Source: Pseudomonadaceae bacterium SI-3 (GTDB taxonomy: Bacteria > Pseudomonadota > Gammaproteobacteria > Pseudomonadales > Pseudomonadaceae). Taken from it: a stretch of DNA of 64,000 nucleotides. The DNA lies in the NCBI GenBank assembly GCA_004010935.1, contig CP026511.1:4340001-4404000 (forward strand), read 5' to 3'. Numbering within the stretch: position 1 is the first letter of the stretch; every line of letters begins with the position of its first letter. Position numbers and translations under genes: made by a program. Below are positions 16,997 to 26,703 of this stretch, piece by piece. A model generated the notes under the pieces. That model was given only the letters and a program-made list of their open reading frames with translations, was not told the DNA's origin and ran no database searches.

Positions 16997-18423
16997 ATGG
17001 CAACGACCTCGAAACAATTGAAACTCGGTGCACTGATAGCGCTAGTGGTGGGCTCGATGATTGGCGGCGGAATCTTTTCGCTGCCGCAGAACATGGCCGC
17101 GAGCGCCAGCGCCGGCGCGATCCTCATCGGCTGGGGCATCACAGCCATCGGCATGCTCACGCTCGCCTTCGTCTTCCAGACGCTGGCCAACCGCAAGCCA
17201 GACCTGGATGCAGGCGTTTATGCCTACGCCAAGGCGGGCTTTGGCGACTATATGGGTTTCTCGTCGGCCTGGGGCTACTGGATCAGTGCCTGGATCGGCA
17301 ACGTCAGCTATTTCGTCCTGCTGTTCAGCACCCTGGGCTATTTCTTCCCGATCTTTGGGGAGGGCAACACCTTGCCGGCTGTGATCGGCGCATCACTGGT
17401 GCTTTGGGGTGTGCACCTGTTGGTTCTACGTGGCATTCAGCAGGCCGCGTTCATCAATCTGGTCAGCACTATCGCCAAGATCGTTCCGCTGATCATGTTC
17501 ATCGTCATTGCCGCCATCGCCTTTCGCCTGGAAGTATTCACGGCGGACTTCTGGGGCCGCGGCAATCTGGAGCTGGGCAGCGTCATGCAGCAGGTGCGCA
17601 ACATGATGCTGGTGACCGTATGGGTCTTCATCGGCATCGAGGGCGCCAGCGTCTACTCTGCTCGTGCCGAGCGACGCAGCGATGTCGGCAAGGCAACCGT
17701 GATCGGCTTCATTGGCGTGCTCGCGCTACTCGTGCTGGTCAACGTCCTATCCATGGGAATCATGAGCCAGGCCGAGCTTGCGGGCCTGAAAAACCCTTCG
17801 ATGGCGGGGGTACTGGAGCAGGTGGTGGGACGCTGGGGCGCCGTGCTGATCAGTGTCGGGCTGGTGGTGTCACTGGCCGGCGCGCTGCTCTCCTGGACCC
17901 TGCTATGCGCGGAGATCCTCTTTGCCGGGGCACGCGACCACACCATGCCGAGCTTCCTGCGCAAGGAAAATGCGAATCACGTTCCCGTCAACGCGCTCTG
18001 GCTGTCCAACGGGCTGATCCAGTTCTTTCTGATCATCATCCTATTCAGCGCTTCGACCTATCTGAGCCTGCTCTACCTCGCCACTTCGATGATCCTTGTG
18101 CCCTATTTCTGGTCCGCGGCCTACGCGCTGCTGATCAGCATTCGGGGGAAGGCTACGAGAATGCGCCTGGTGAGCGGCGCAAGGATCTGCTGGTGGCCGC
18201 CATTGCGACGCTGTACGCACTCTGGCTCGTATATGCCGGAGGCGTGCAATACCTGCTGCTTTCTGCGCTGCTCTACGCGCCAGGCGCTCTGCTGTTCGCC
18301 AAAGCCAAGCATGAATGCGGCGAGCCGGTATTCACCACCGTCGAGAAGCTGATCTTCGCCGCGGTCGTGATAGGCGCTGGCATCGCGGCCTACGGCTTGT
18401 ACGACGGTTTCCTTTCGCTTTGA
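16997..18423 (+). pseudogene. arcD: arcD arginine/ornithine antiporter, interrupted by a one-base frameshift
   Basis: The first 383 codons encode an APC-family antiporter with many hydrophobic helices, including the APC motif GSMIGGGIFSLPQNM near residues 18-32. It would exchange external arginine for ornithine. At a G5 run (18144-18148) the reading frame shifts. The family C-terminus (ERRKDLLVAAIATLYALW, LLLSALLYAPGALLFAKAKH, FAAVVIGAGIAAYGLYDGFL) continues in another frame to a stop at 18421-18423. One extra G would restore a 475-aa protein, close to the roughly 480 aa of ArcD. Unrepaired, the first frame runs on to 18352 with a nonsense tail. It could be a sequencing error, a real mutation or slippage. 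AGGAAAC/AGGA precedes the ATG. Confidence 0.85.
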
Positions 18424-18519
18424 TCCTTTTAGGCGCCTGCGCCTACTCCTCGACCATTGCCACGAGCGATGGCGAACCACTGAGCACCTACCGGTGCGAA
18501 GACTGCTAGGAGAACTGCT

Positions 18520-19776
18520 ATGACCCCGCAACCCCAGAAACTGGGTGTCCATTCCGAAGCCGGCAAACTGCGCAAGGTGATGGTCTGCTCGCCAGGCCTT
18601 GCCCACCAACGGCTGACCCCGACCAACTGCGACGAACTGTTGTTTGATGATGTGATGTGGGTAAACCAGGCCAAGCGCGATCACTTCGATTTCGTCACCA
18701 AGATGCGTGAGCGAGGGGTCGAAGTCCTCGAGATGCATAACCTGCTGACCGAGACGGTAAGCAATCCAGAGGCGCTGAAATGGATTCTTGACCGAAAGAT
18801 CACTGCGAACCAGGTCGGCACTGGTCTGCAGAATGAAGTGCGCAGCTGGCTCGAGGAGCAACAGCCCCGGCACCTCGCGGAGTACTTGATCGGCGGCGTC
18901 TCGGGCAGCGACCTTCCGGGCACGCAAAGCGGCGAAATCGTTAGCATGTTCCGCGATTACCTGGGCCATTCGAGCTTTATCGTGCCGCCGCTGCCCAACA
19001 CGATTTTCACCCGCGACACCAGTTGCTGGATATATGGGGGCGTATCGCTCAACCCCATGCACTGGACAGCGCGGCGTCAGGAAACCCTGCTCACTGCGGC
19101 GATCTACCGCTTCCACCCCGAGTTTGCCGATCAGGACTTCAAGATCTGGTACGGCGACCCCGAGCTCGATCACGGCCTGGCGACGCTCGAAGGCGGCGAC
19201 GTAATGCCGATCGGTAATGGCGTGGTGCTGATCGGAATGGGTGAGCGCAGCTCCCGCCAGGCGATTGGCCAATTGGCCCAATCGCTGTTTCGCCAGGGTG
19301 CAGCCGAGCGGGTGATTGTCGCCGGCCTGCCGCGCTCACGCTCGGCGATGCACCTGGACACTGTGTTCAGCTTCTGCGATCGCGACCTAGTGACGATCTA
19401 TCCAGACGTCGTTCAGGGCATCGTCGCGTTCAGCCTGCGATCAGACGAGAGCAAACCAGGCGGCATCGATCTGCGTCGCGAGAGTTCGAGCTTCCTTCAG
19501 GTCGTGGCCGAGGCCCTGGGCTTACCCGCTTTACGCGTAGTCGAAACGGGCGGCGATAGCTATGAAGTCGAGCGTGAGCAATGGGACGACGGCAACAACG
19601 TCGTCGCGCTGGAGCCGGGCGTAGTCATCGGCTACGACCGCAACACCTTCACCAATACCATGCTGCGCAAAGCCGGTGTCGAAGTCATCACCATCAGCGC
19701 CAGTGAGCTTGGACGAGGCCGTGGCGGTGGCCACTGCATGACCTGCCCGATCATTCGCGACGCCATCGACTATTGA
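18520..19776 (+). CDS. arcA: Arginine deiminase
   Basis: The 418-aa enzyme hydrolyses arginine to citrulline and ammonia, the first step of the arginine deiminase pathway that yields ATP anaerobically. The catalytic cysteine is Cys406 in [10 protein letters not shown], and the guanidinium-binding FTRDTS, EGGDV and [11 protein letters not shown] blocks are all present. AGGAG lies before the ATG. It follows arcD after about 97 bases and precedes arcB, with the standard arcDABC order. Confidence 0.98.
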   Translation: MTPQPQKLGVHSEAGKLRKVMVCSPGLAHQRLTPTNCDELLFDDVMWVNQAKRDHFDFVTKMRERGVEVLEMHNLLTETVSNPEALKWILDRKITANQVGTGLQNEVRSWLEEQQPRHLAEYLIGGVSGSDLPGTQSGEIVSMFRDYLGHSSFIVPPLPNTIFTRDTSCWIYGGVSLNPMHWTARRQETLLTAAIYRFHPEFADQDFKIWYGDPELDHGLATLEGGDVMPIGNGVVLIGMGERSSRQAIGQLAQSLFRQGAAERVIVAGLPRSRSAMHLDTVFSFCDRDLVTIYPDVVQGIVAFSLRSDESKPGGIDLRRESSSFLQVVAEALGLPALRVVETGGDSYEVEREQWDDGNNVVALEPGVVIGYDRNTFTNTMLRKAGVEVITISASELGRGRGGGHCMTCPIIRDAIDY

Positions 19777-19829
19777 TCACAGTCCCGGGCGAGCTTCGCC
19801 CGGCACGCCACATCAGAGGAATGCTCATC

Positions 19830-20840
19830 ATGCCCTTCAATATCCACAACCGTAGCCTGCTCAGCCTGATGCACCACAGCGAACGCGAGCTGCGCCACCT
19901 GCTCGACCTGTCCCGTGATCTGAAACGCGCCAAATATACAGGTACCGAGCGCCAGCATCTGAAAGGCAAGAACATCGCGCTGATCTTTGAAAAAACCTCT
20001 ACCCGCACCCGTTGCGCCTTCGAGGTGGCGGCCTATGACCAGGGAGCAAACGTCACCTACATCGATCCCAACTCCTCGCAAATCGGCCACAAGGAAAGCA
20101 TGAAGGACACCGCGCGCGTGCTGGGGCGCATGTACGACGCCATCGAGTACCGCGGTTTCAAGCAGGAGATCGTCGAGGAACTGGCCCGCTACGCCGGCGT
20201 GCCGGTCTACAACGGCCTGACGGATGAATATCACCCCACGCAGATGATTGCCGACGTGATGACCATGCGCGAGCACAGCGACAAGGCACTGCATCAGATC
20301 AGCTATGCCTACCTCGGCGATGCGCGCAACAACATGGGTAATTCATTGCTGTTGATCGGTGCCAAGCTGGGCATGGACGTACGCATCGCTGCGCCCCGCG
20401 CACTCTGGCCAAGCGAAGCGCACATCAAGGCCTGTCGGGATTTCGCCGCACAGAGCGGCGCGCGGCTGACGCTTACCGAGGACCCGATCGCAGCCGTAGA
20501 AGGTGTGGACTTCGTGCACACCGATGTGTGGGTGTCCATGGGTGAGCCGGTCGAGGCCTGGGCCGAACGCATCGAGCAATTGCTCCCCTATCAGGTGAAC
20601 ACGGCGCTCATGCAGGCCACCGGTAACCCGCGCAGCAAGTTTATGCACTGTCTGCCGGCGTTCCACAACAGCGATACCAAGGTGGGCAAGGAGATCGCTG
20701 CCAAGTACCCGCACCTGGCCAATGGCATCGAGGTGACCGAGGACGTGTTCGAGTCGCCCTACAACATTGCCTTCGAGCAAGCGGAAAACCGCATGCACAC
20801 CATCAAGGCAATTCTCGTCTCGACGCTTGCAGACGTCTAA
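19830..20840 (+). CDS. arcB: Catabolic ornithine carbamoyltransferase
   Basis: The 336-aa enzyme phosphorolyses citrulline to ornithine and carbamoyl phosphate. The carbamoyl-phosphate loop is [13 protein letters not shown] (about residues 53-65), and [10 protein letters not shown] and the ornithine-binding DVWVSMGE are conserved. The length equals catabolic OTC of P. aeruginosa (336 aa), which is a dodecamer with allosteric control. The ATG at 19830 is preferred (AGAGGA nine bases upstream); in-frame ATGs at 19821 and 19773 have worse spacing or overlap arcA. Confidence 0.97.
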   Translation: MPFNIHNRSLLSLMHHSERELRHLLDLSRDLKRAKYTGTERQHLKGKNIALIFEKTSTRTRCAFEVAAYDQGANVTYIDPNSSQIGHKESMKDTARVLGRMYDAIEYRGFKQEIVEELARYAGVPVYNGLTDEYHPTQMIADVMTMREHSDKALHQISYAYLGDARNNMGNSLLLIGAKLGMDVRIAAPRALWPSEAHIKACRDFAAQSGARLTLTEDPIAAVEGVDFVHTDVWVSMGEPVEAWAERIEQLLPYQVNTALMQATGNPRSKFMHCLPAFHNSDTKVGKEIAAKYPHLANGIEVTEDVFESPYNIAFEQAENRMHTIKAILVSTLADV

Positions 20841-20868
20841 GCCACTAGACGTACCAGGAGGACATAGC

Positions 20869-21792
20869 ATGCGCATCGTGATTGCACTGGGTGGCAACGC
20901 CCTGCTTCGCAGAGGCGAACCACTGAGCGCCGACAACCAGCGAGAGAATGTCAGAACCGCTTGCAGCCAGATTGCCCGCATCTCGCCCGGTAATGAGCTG
21001 GTAATCGCCCACGGCAACGGCCCACAGGTTGGGCTGCTGGCCCTGCAGGGAGCTGCGTACACGGACGTGCCCGTTTACCCGCTGGATGTACTCGGTGCCG
21101 AGACCGAAGGCATGATCGGCTACATTATCGAGCAGGAGCTAGGCAATCTGCTGCCCTTCGAGGTGCCCTTCGCCACCCTGCTCACGCAAGTGGAGGTGGA
21201 TGCTGCTGACCCGGCGTTCGCCAATCCGAGCAAGCCGATCGGCCCGGTGTACAGCCGCGAAGAGGCCGAACGACTGGCCAGTGAAAAAGGCTGGCACATC
21301 GCTGCCGATGGCGACCGTTTCCGCCGAGTTGTTCCGAGCCCGCGACCGAAGCGGATTTTCGAAATCAGGCCGATCCGCTGGCTGCTGGAAAAAGGCAGCG
21401 TGGTTATTTGCGCTGGCGGCGGTGGCATTCCTACGGTGTACGACCAGAACGGGCACCTGCAAGGCGTCGAGGCAGTGATCGACAAGGACCTCTGCTCGGC
21501 GCTACTGGCCGAGCAGCTCGAAGCCGATCTACTGGTGATCGCCACGGATGTCGACGGGGTCTACCTGGACTGGGGCACGCCGCAGCAGCGCCGCATCAAC
21601 GAGGCCCATCCCGACCAGCTGGAACTGTTGGGCTTTGCCGCAGGTTCGATGGGGCCGAAGGTTCAGGCAGCATGTGAGTTTGCCCGCAACACCGGCAAAG
21701 CTGCGGTAATCGGCTCGCTGGCCGACATCGAAGCGATCGTGCAGGGCCGCGCCGGAAGCCGCGTCAGCCTGTCGGCACACGGCGTGTCATAG
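20869..21792 (+). CDS. arcC: Carbamate kinase
   Basis: The 307-aa amino-acid-kinase-fold enzyme transfers phosphate from carbamoyl phosphate to ADP, giving ATP, ammonia and CO2. It begins with [15 protein letters not shown], the family nucleotide loop; [14 protein letters not shown] lies near residue 45, and [13 protein letters not shown] and [12 protein letters not shown] follow. A strong AGGAGGA lies seven bases before the ATG at 20869. It is the last gene of arcDABC and is followed by a perfect palindrome that can terminate transcription. Confidence 0.97.
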   Translation: MRIVIALGGNALLRRGEPLSADNQRENVRTACSQIARISPGNELVIAHGNGPQVGLLALQGAAYTDVPVYPLDVLGAETEGMIGYIIEQELGNLLPFEVPFATLLTQVEVDAADPAFANPSKPIGPVYSREEAERLASEKGWHIAADGDRFRRVVPSPRPKRIFEIRPIRWLLEKGSVVICAGGGGIPTVYDQNGHLQGVEAVIDKDLCSALLAEQLEADLLVIATDVDGVYLDWGTPQQRRINEAHPDQLELLGFAAGSMGPKVQAACEFARNTGKAAVIGSLADIEAIVQGRAGSRVSLSAHGVS

Positions 21793-21794
21793 CC

Positions 21795-21826
21795 AAAAAC
21801 CACAAGGGCGCCCGCGGGCGCCCTTG
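21795..21826. terminator. Bidirectional terminator between arcC and the DUF1329 gene
   Basis: A perfect 24-base palindrome (21803-21826; each arm CAAGGGCGCCCG) lies between convergent genes. On the minus strand it is followed by TGGTTTTT, so it is a good intrinsic terminator for the DUF1329 gene. On the plus strand the downstream sequence is CTGCTCTC, so for arcC it is weaker. Confidence 0.75.
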
Positions 21827-21846
21827 CTGCTCTCAGCCAGTGCTGC

Positions 21847-23181
21847 TTAGTTGCCGCGACGCAGCGCTGCCGGTGAGAAGTCACGCGGGCCGAGCCGGGC
21901 ACTGAAGTCATACATCGGCTCGTTGTTATCCAGACCGTCAACGAAGTAGTTGTCGTCTTTCAGATGATAGAGCGTTTCGACGGTGCTGTTGAACATCGGC
22001 ACGTCGTAATAGCTGATTGGATGGCTTTCCTGCAGCCCGATCAGCTCGCCCTTTTCATCAAACAGGTCCACAGCCAGAATCGACCAGCTGTCCTCATCGA
22101 CATAGAACCGGCGCTTGTCGTAGGGGTGACTGAAGCCCTTGCGCAGTGTAGCGTCGACGACCCAGACCCGATGCAACTCATAACGCAACAGTTCCGGATT
22201 CAAGGTTCGCGGACCGACGATTTTATCGTAGGGGATGCCCTTCTGATGCACCGCGTAGCTGTTGTAAGGCACCAGCATTTCGCGCTTGGCGACCAGCTGC
22301 CACTCATAGCGATCCGGTGCGCCATTGAAGGAGTCCACCACGTCCGCCGTGGCCAGGCCGCTAGTGTCGGGCTGCAGCGAATCGTAGGCGAGCGAAGGCA
22401 AACGACGTACGCGGCGATCAGCCGGGCTGTAGCGCCAGGCTTTGCGTACCGCCAGCACCTGGTCGAGCGGATCCTGGACCACCAGGGCGGTACCTGACAG
22501 TTTGGCCGGCGCAGTGACACGGTACTTGTAGTACAGCGACGTGTTGTCCAGGTCGGCCTGGCTCATGCCCTCACGGTTATAAACGTAATAGATCTGCCGA
22601 TCCCGTTTGATATAGCTCGGGTTGCCGTTGATCACCACGGCCTGATTGTTCACGAAGTGAGTCTGGTCGCCCTTGTAATGCAGAACATGGTTCCAGATCA
22701 CCTCCATCCCGTCCTGGGGGATAGGAAATGGAATACCCGCTGAGGCGCCCTTGATCCCGTTGCCGTTGGCGATCAGCTCGGCATTCACCGCGTTCAGTCG
22801 CGTGGCGTCATAGATGCGCTGCGGGTTGCTGGCGCTGCGACGGGTTGGAAATACCCGCATATGAAAGTCCGGATGCCGCTCGACCAGCGCTCGCAGCCCC
22901 TCCGGCAACAAAGCGGCGTACTGAGCCACATTGCTCTGGTCCACTCGGTAGAGCATCGGGTCAGCCGCGAAAGGGTCCGGATGGTGCATGCCGGCTTCGT
23001 AGCCTGCAGGTGGCTGCACACCTCCGGTCCAAGCGGGAATGGTGCCGGCGGCGTTACCGGCGCGCTCGGCACCCAGCGGGGTCAGGTCCTGACCCAGGCG
23101 CACGGCCTGCATCTCGTCGACCTTGGCATGAGCCTGGCTGGCACAGGCCGCCAGCAGCAGAATTCCAAATTTCCTGTACAT
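21847..23181 (-). CDS. DUF1329 outer-membrane lipoprotein-sorting-like protein
   Basis: The 444-aa protein has a signal peptide (FGILLLAACASQAHA, cleavage about residue 19) followed by a large LolA/LolB-like beta domain typical of DUF1329. Motifs include AGNAAGTIPAWTGG near residue 41 and RRFYVDEDSWSILAVDLFD near 370. A lipobox is not clear. The family is periplasmic or outer-membrane associated and often sits beside RND exporters; here it is alone. AAGGAG lies seven bases before the ATG. Substrate unknown. Confidence 0.85.
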   Translation of the reverse strand: MYRKFGILLLAACASQAHAKVDEMQAVRLGQDLTPLGAERAGNAAGTIPAWTGGVQPPAGYEAGMHHPDPFAADPMLYRVDQSNVAQYAALLPEGLRALVERHPDFHMRVFPTRRSASNPQRIYDATRLNAVNAELIANGNGIKGASAGIPFPIPQDGMEVIWNHVLHYKGDQTHFVNNQAVVINGNPSYIKRDRQIYYVYNREGMSQADLDNTSLYYKYRVTAPAKLSGTALVVQDPLDQVLAVRKAWRYSPADRRVRRLPSLAYDSLQPDTSGLATADVVDSFNGAPDRYEWQLVAKREMLVPYNSYAVHQKGIPYDKIVGPRTLNPELLRYELHRVWVVDATLRKGFSHPYDKRRFYVDEDSWSILAVDLFDEKGELIGLQESHPISYYDVPMFNSTVETLYHLKDDNYFVDGLDNNEPMYDFSARLGPRDFSPAALRRGN

Positions 23182-23358
23182 CTGTTTGCTCCTTGCAGCG
23201 CGGCTGGCGCGGCAGATGACGGCTCTTGCCCGCAGGCAGAGCGCTCGTTGATGCGTTGGGATCGTGCCGTCCTGGCATTTTTCGTTATTGGATCGTCCCT
23301 GGGCCGCTTGGTCGCGGCTTTGGTGGATGTAGCGGTGGCACGTATTTCTTTCAGCGAG

Positions 23359-24069
23359 TCAGTCGATGCGCTCGAACTTAAGGTCCCAGACGCCGTGGCC
23401 GAGGCGCTCACCGCGCCGTTCGAACTTGGTGGTCGGGCGCTCCTGCGGACGATCAACGTACTGCCCGTTTACGGCCTGGTTACGGTAGCCAGGCGCGACG
23501 TTCATAACGTCGAGCATGTGCTCGGCATAGGCCTCCCAGTCGGTGGCCATATGCAACACGCCGCCGACCTTGAGTTTCTGCCGGACCAACTCGGCGAATG
23601 CCGGTTGGACGATGCGCCGTTTGTGATGACGACTCTTATGCCAGGGATCAGGGAAAAACAGCAGAACCCGGTCCAGGCTCGCATCGGGGACGCATTCACG
23701 CAGCACTTCGAGCGCATCGCAACTGTAGATCCGCACGTTATTCAGATTCTGTGACAGAAGTCCGTTTAACAGGGCCCCTACGCCCGGCGAGTGCACTTCG
23801 ACCGCAATGAAGTCCTGCTCGGGAGCCGCCGCGGCCATTTCTAGGGTGGAGTGGCCCATGCCAAAGCCGATCTCGAAGGTGCGTGGTGCCTGCCGAGCAA
23901 AGATCTGATCGAAGTCGCGCAACCCATCTGCCAGTTCCAGGCCGAACCGGGGCCAGCCCTGATCCAGACCTCGCTGCTGTCCTTCGGTCATGCGACCGGC
24001 ACGCATCACAAAGCTTTTGATGGTGCGCATGCGCCGTTGGCCCTCGGCCGGGATTGGAGTCTCACTCAT
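23359..24069 (-). CDS. trmB: tRNA (guanine-N7-)-methyltransferase TrmB
   Basis: The 236-aa SAM-dependent enzyme makes m7G46 in the tRNA variable loop. The SAM motif [14 protein letters not shown] lies near residues 66-79, and the family motif [20 protein letters not shown] is at about 136-155. It ends with [17 protein letters not shown], the conserved C-terminus. It lies downstream of thiG on the minus strand, but a U-tailed hairpin separates the two. Confidence 0.96.
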   Translation of the reverse strand: MSETPIPAEGQRRMRTIKSFVMRAGRMTEGQQRGLDQGWPRFGLELADGLRDFDQIFARQAPRTFEIGFGMGHSTLEMAAAAPEQDFIAVEVHSPGVGALLNGLLSQNLNNVRIYSCDALEVLRECVPDASLDRVLLFFPDPWHKSRHHKRRIVQPAFAELVRQKLKVGGVLHMATDWEAYAEHMLDVMNVAPGYRNQAVNGQYVDRPQERPTTKFERRGERLGHGVWDLKFERID

Positions 24070-24085
24070 GAACGAACCTACAGAT

Positions 24086-24119
24086 AAAAAAGACCGGCCG
24101 CGCGATCGAGCACGCGGCC
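24086..24119 (-). terminator. Intrinsic terminator after thiG
   Basis: On the minus strand the stem GGCCGCG/CGCGGCC (24113-24119 with 24096-24102, 10-base loop) is followed by GGTCTTTTTT. This is a classical intrinsic terminator between thiG and trmB, so trmB may need its own promoter or readthrough. Confidence 0.75.
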
Positions 24120-24138
24120 TGAGACGGGAGGAGAAGTA

Positions 24139-24933
24139 TTAGCGGATCAGGCCTTCCAGAGGCGAGGAAGCGCTGGCATAGAGTTTTTTCGGCATGCGGC
24201 CGGCCAGGTAGGCCAAGCGGCCGGCGTCGATCGCATACTTCATGGCCTCAGCCATCAGCACGGGGTTCTGCGCATGAGCGATGGCGCTGTTCATCAGCAC
24301 CGCCTCACAGCCCAGCTCCATCGCGATGGTTGCGTCGGATGCCGTGCCGACGCCTGCGTCCACAAGCACCGGCACCTTGGCCTCCTCGAGGATGATGCGC
24401 AGGTTGTATGGGTTGCAGATGCCTAAACCCGTGCCGATCAGACCGGCCAGCGGCATCACCGCAATGCAGCCCATGTCGGCCAGCTGGCGGGCAATGATCG
24501 GATCGTCGCTGGTGTACACCATCACGTCGAAGCCATCCTTGACCAATACTTCAGCGGCCTTGAGGGTTTCGATGACGTTGGGAAACAGGGTTTTTTGGTC
24601 GGCCAACACTTCCAGCTTGACCAACCGGTGCCCATCGAGCAGTTCACGGGCCAGGCGGCAGGTGCGCACGGCCTCTTCGGCGTCGTAGCAGCCCGCGGTG
24701 TTCGGCAGGATCGTGTAGCGGTCTGGCGAGATCACATCCAGCAGATTAGGCTCGCCCGGGTTCTGGCCGATGTTGGTACGGCGTACCGCCACGGTGACGA
24801 TCTCCGCGCCAGAGGCCTCGATGGCCGCGCGGGTTTCCTCGAGATCCTTGTATTTACCGGTGCCCACCAGCAGACGCGATTGATAGGTGCGACCGGCAAG
24901 CGTGAAGGGTTTGTCGTGCGGAACTGGGCTCAT
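24139..24933 (-). CDS. thiG: Thiazole synthase ThiG
   Basis: The 264-aa TIM-barrel enzyme forms the thiazole phosphate moiety of thiamine from deoxyxylulose phosphate, dehydroglycine and ThiS thiocarboxylate. It contains [16 protein letters not shown], the Schiff-base lysine region [16 protein letters not shown], the family loop [18 protein letters not shown], and the phosphate-binding [13 protein letters not shown] and [11 protein letters not shown]. The start at 24933 ([18 protein letters not shown]) gives the family length and has AGGATGG upstream. It is 78 bases after thiS on the same strand. Confidence 0.97.
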   Translation of the reverse strand: MSPVPHDKPFTLAGRTYQSRLLVGTGKYKDLEETRAAIEASGAEIVTVAVRRTNIGQNPGEPNLLDVISPDRYTILPNTAGCYDAEEAVRTCRLARELLDGHRLVKLEVLADQKTLFPNVIETLKAAEVLVKDGFDVMVYTSDDPIIARQLADMGCIAVMPLAGLIGTGLGICNPYNLRIILEEAKVPVLVDAGVGTASDATIAMELGCEAVLMNSAIAHAQNPVLMAEAMKYAIDAGRLAYLAGRMPKKLYASASSPLEGLIR

Positions 24934-25011
24934 GCGACCATCCTGTTCAGACCTAATGAAGCGAGAAGTACGCTGCTGCACGGGCGGCGTCGGGGAATAT
25001 CGATTTGTGGC

Positions 25012-25212
25012 TCAGCCACCGCCAATGGCATGCACGATTTCGATCTGATCGCCTTCGACCAGAACCGTCGCGGCATGCTGGCTGCGTGGCACGATGTCGC
25101 GGTTGAGTTCGACCGCTAGCCGGCGCCCGGTCAGCTCCAAGCGCTGCAGCAGATCAGCCACCGACTGGCCGTCCGGGAGCTCATAGCGCTCACCGTTCAA
25201 CTGGATATGCAT
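25012..25212 (-). CDS. thiS: Sulfur carrier protein ThiS
   Basis: The 66-aa ubiquitin-like protein ends in the Gly-Gly tail (HAIGGG) that is adenylated and thiocarboxylated to deliver sulfur to ThiG. It begins MHIQLNGERYELPDGQSV, typical for the family. An alternative ATG five codons upstream (25227) cannot be excluded. It is followed by thiG, the conserved pair. Confidence 0.93.
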   Translation of the reverse strand: MHIQLNGERYELPDGQSVADLLQRLELTGRRLAVELNRDIVPRSQHAATVLVEGDQIEIVHAIGGG

Positions 25213-25289
25213 AGTGATCGCCACCATTGCAAAAGGGCCAGCATTCTAGCCCGATCGACTCGGTCCACCAAGGCAACAGCTGCCACCAT

Positions 25290-25691
25290 TCATCTCCACC
25301 TCGGCCGCTCCGTCAATGAGCCACGCAGATTCCAGGCGGCCAGCATCAGACAGATCCAGCCGGCCAGGAACGCCGTACCGCCAATCGGAGTGATAATGCC
25401 GAGCTTGCCGACACCGGTCAGGGTCAGCAGGTAGAGACTGCCGGAGAACAGCAGGACACCCAGCGTAAACAAGCTGCCTGCTGCGACCAGCAGACGGCTC
25501 GGCGCATGCAACGCCAGCAAGGCGATGCCGAATAATGCCAGCGCGTGGATCAGTTGATAGTGCACGCCGGTCTGAAACACAGCGAGATAGTCAGCAGCCA
25601 GGCGGCTCTTCAAACCATGGGCTGCGAACGCGCCGAGGGCGACGCCGGTTAAGCCGAAGAATCCAGCGAGCATAAGAAACGGGCGAATCAT
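25290..25691 (-). CDS. DUF423 (YgdD-like) inner membrane protein
   Basis: The 133-aa protein has four hydrophobic segments and the DUF423 signature GVALGAFAAHGLKSR (about residues 16-30), with QTGVHYQLIHALALFGIALL following. A GG-containing C-terminal motif (ITPIGGTAFLAGW) is conserved. Function unknown. It is upstream of thiS on the same strand and divergent from mtgA. Confidence 0.9.
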   Translation of the reverse strand: MIRPFLMLAGFFGLTGVALGAFAAHGLKSRLAADYLAVFQTGVHYQLIHALALFGIALLALHAPSRLLVAAGSLFTLGVLLFSGSLYLLTLTGVGKLGIITPIGGTAFLAGWICLMLAAWNLRGSLTERPRWR

Positions 25692-25704
25692 TCGGGGGCC
25701 TTCC

Positions 25705-25732
25705 GGTCAAGGACTGTATGCACCGTTATAAT
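25705..25732 (+). promoter_or_regulatory. Candidate sigma-70 promoter of mtgA
   Basis: A perfect TATAAT lies at 25727-25732, 30 bases before the mtgA start codon. The best upstream hexamer (GGTCAA, 25705-25710, 16-base spacer) is poor. The position of the -10 supports the ATG at 25763 over the ATG at 25718, which would lie upstream of the transcription start. Confidence 0.4.
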
Positions 25733-25762
25733 GCCCGTTCTCCCCGGTTGCGACCACGCCCC

Positions 25763-26473
25763 ATGCTTCGAGCCCTGCTACGCCGACTGACCAAACTGCT
25801 GCTATGGCTGACGGCACTGTCCGTGTTGCTGGTGCTGGTGCTGCGCTGGGTGCCGCCGCCCTTCACTGCGCTGATGGTTGAACGCAAGGTCGAATCCTGG
25901 ACCGGCGGTGAAAGCATTGACCTGCAACGCAACTGGCGGCCTTGGAAAGAACTGCCGGACGACTTGAAGATGTCGGTCATCGCAGCCGAAGACCAGAAGT
26001 TTGCCGATCATTGGGGTTTCGATGTTGCGGCAATTCGAGCCGCATTCGAGCATAACGAACGTGGCGGCTCGCTGCGTGGCGCCAGCACTCTGAGCCAGCA
26101 GGTGGCGAAGAACCTGTTTCTCTGGTCGGGACGTAGCTGGCTGCGCAAGGGCCTTGAAGTCTGGTTCACCGGCTGGATCGAGCTGCTCTGGCCGAAACAA
26201 CGGATTCTGGAGGTCTACCTGAACAGTGTCGAATGGGGCAGTGGGATATTCGGCGCCGAAGCAGCTGCACAACATCACTTCGGGATTGGCGCGCCCTACC
26301 TATCCGTCAATCAGGCTAGCCAGCTGGCCGCTGTACTGCCTAACCCACGGGAGTGGGATGCCGGCCAACCGGGTCCGCACGTGCGCAGTCGCGCCGCCTG
26401 GATTCGAAAGCAGGTGAGGCAATTGGGCGGCAGCGGTTACCTGAACAAACTACAGGCGAGCGAGGCACGCTGA
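25763..26473 (+). CDS. mtgA: Monofunctional biosynthetic peptidoglycan transglycosylase MtgA
   Basis: The 236-aa family GT51 enzyme polymerises lipid II into glycan strands. A single N-terminal transmembrane anchor (LLLWLTALSVLLVLVLRWV) is followed by the GT51 domain. The catalytic Glu lies in VIAAEDQKFADHWGFD, the second conserved motif is GASTLSQQVAKNLFLW, and KQRILEVYLNSVEWG follows. There is no good ribosome binding site before the ATG at 25763, which is chosen from family length and promoter position. Confidence 0.94.
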   Translation: MLRALLRRLTKLLLWLTALSVLLVLVLRWVPPPFTALMVERKVESWTGGESIDLQRNWRPWKELPDDLKMSVIAAEDQKFADHWGFDVAAIRAAFEHNERGGSLRGASTLSQQVAKNLFLWSGRSWLRKGLEVWFTGWIELLWPKQRILEVYLNSVEWGSGIFGAEAAAQHHFGIGAPYLSVNQASQLAAVLPNPREWDAGQPGPHVRSRAAWIRKQVRQLGGSGYLNKLQASEAR

Positions 26474-26703
26474 AGGCAAACCGGAACGATACGGCGACGG
26501 GTCGGCTCCAGCGCCTCAGCGCCCTCTCACGCGCAAGATCACTAGCCGGTACGCTCTGTCGGGGCGTTATGGCAGTGCGCCATCTCAGCGAGTAAGCTGC
26601 GATGAATATGTGGCGAATGCCGGGCCACAATCCGCATGTAAGGGCGGTCGCCAGACAGGCGTCCGGTATTCTCGTCACTCGTCACTAACGCACGGCAGGC
26701 AGC

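Noticed and set aside
18121..19281. 386-codon minus-strand frame opposite arcD and arcA
   Set aside because: It is antisense to conserved catalytic sequence and lacks initiation signals.
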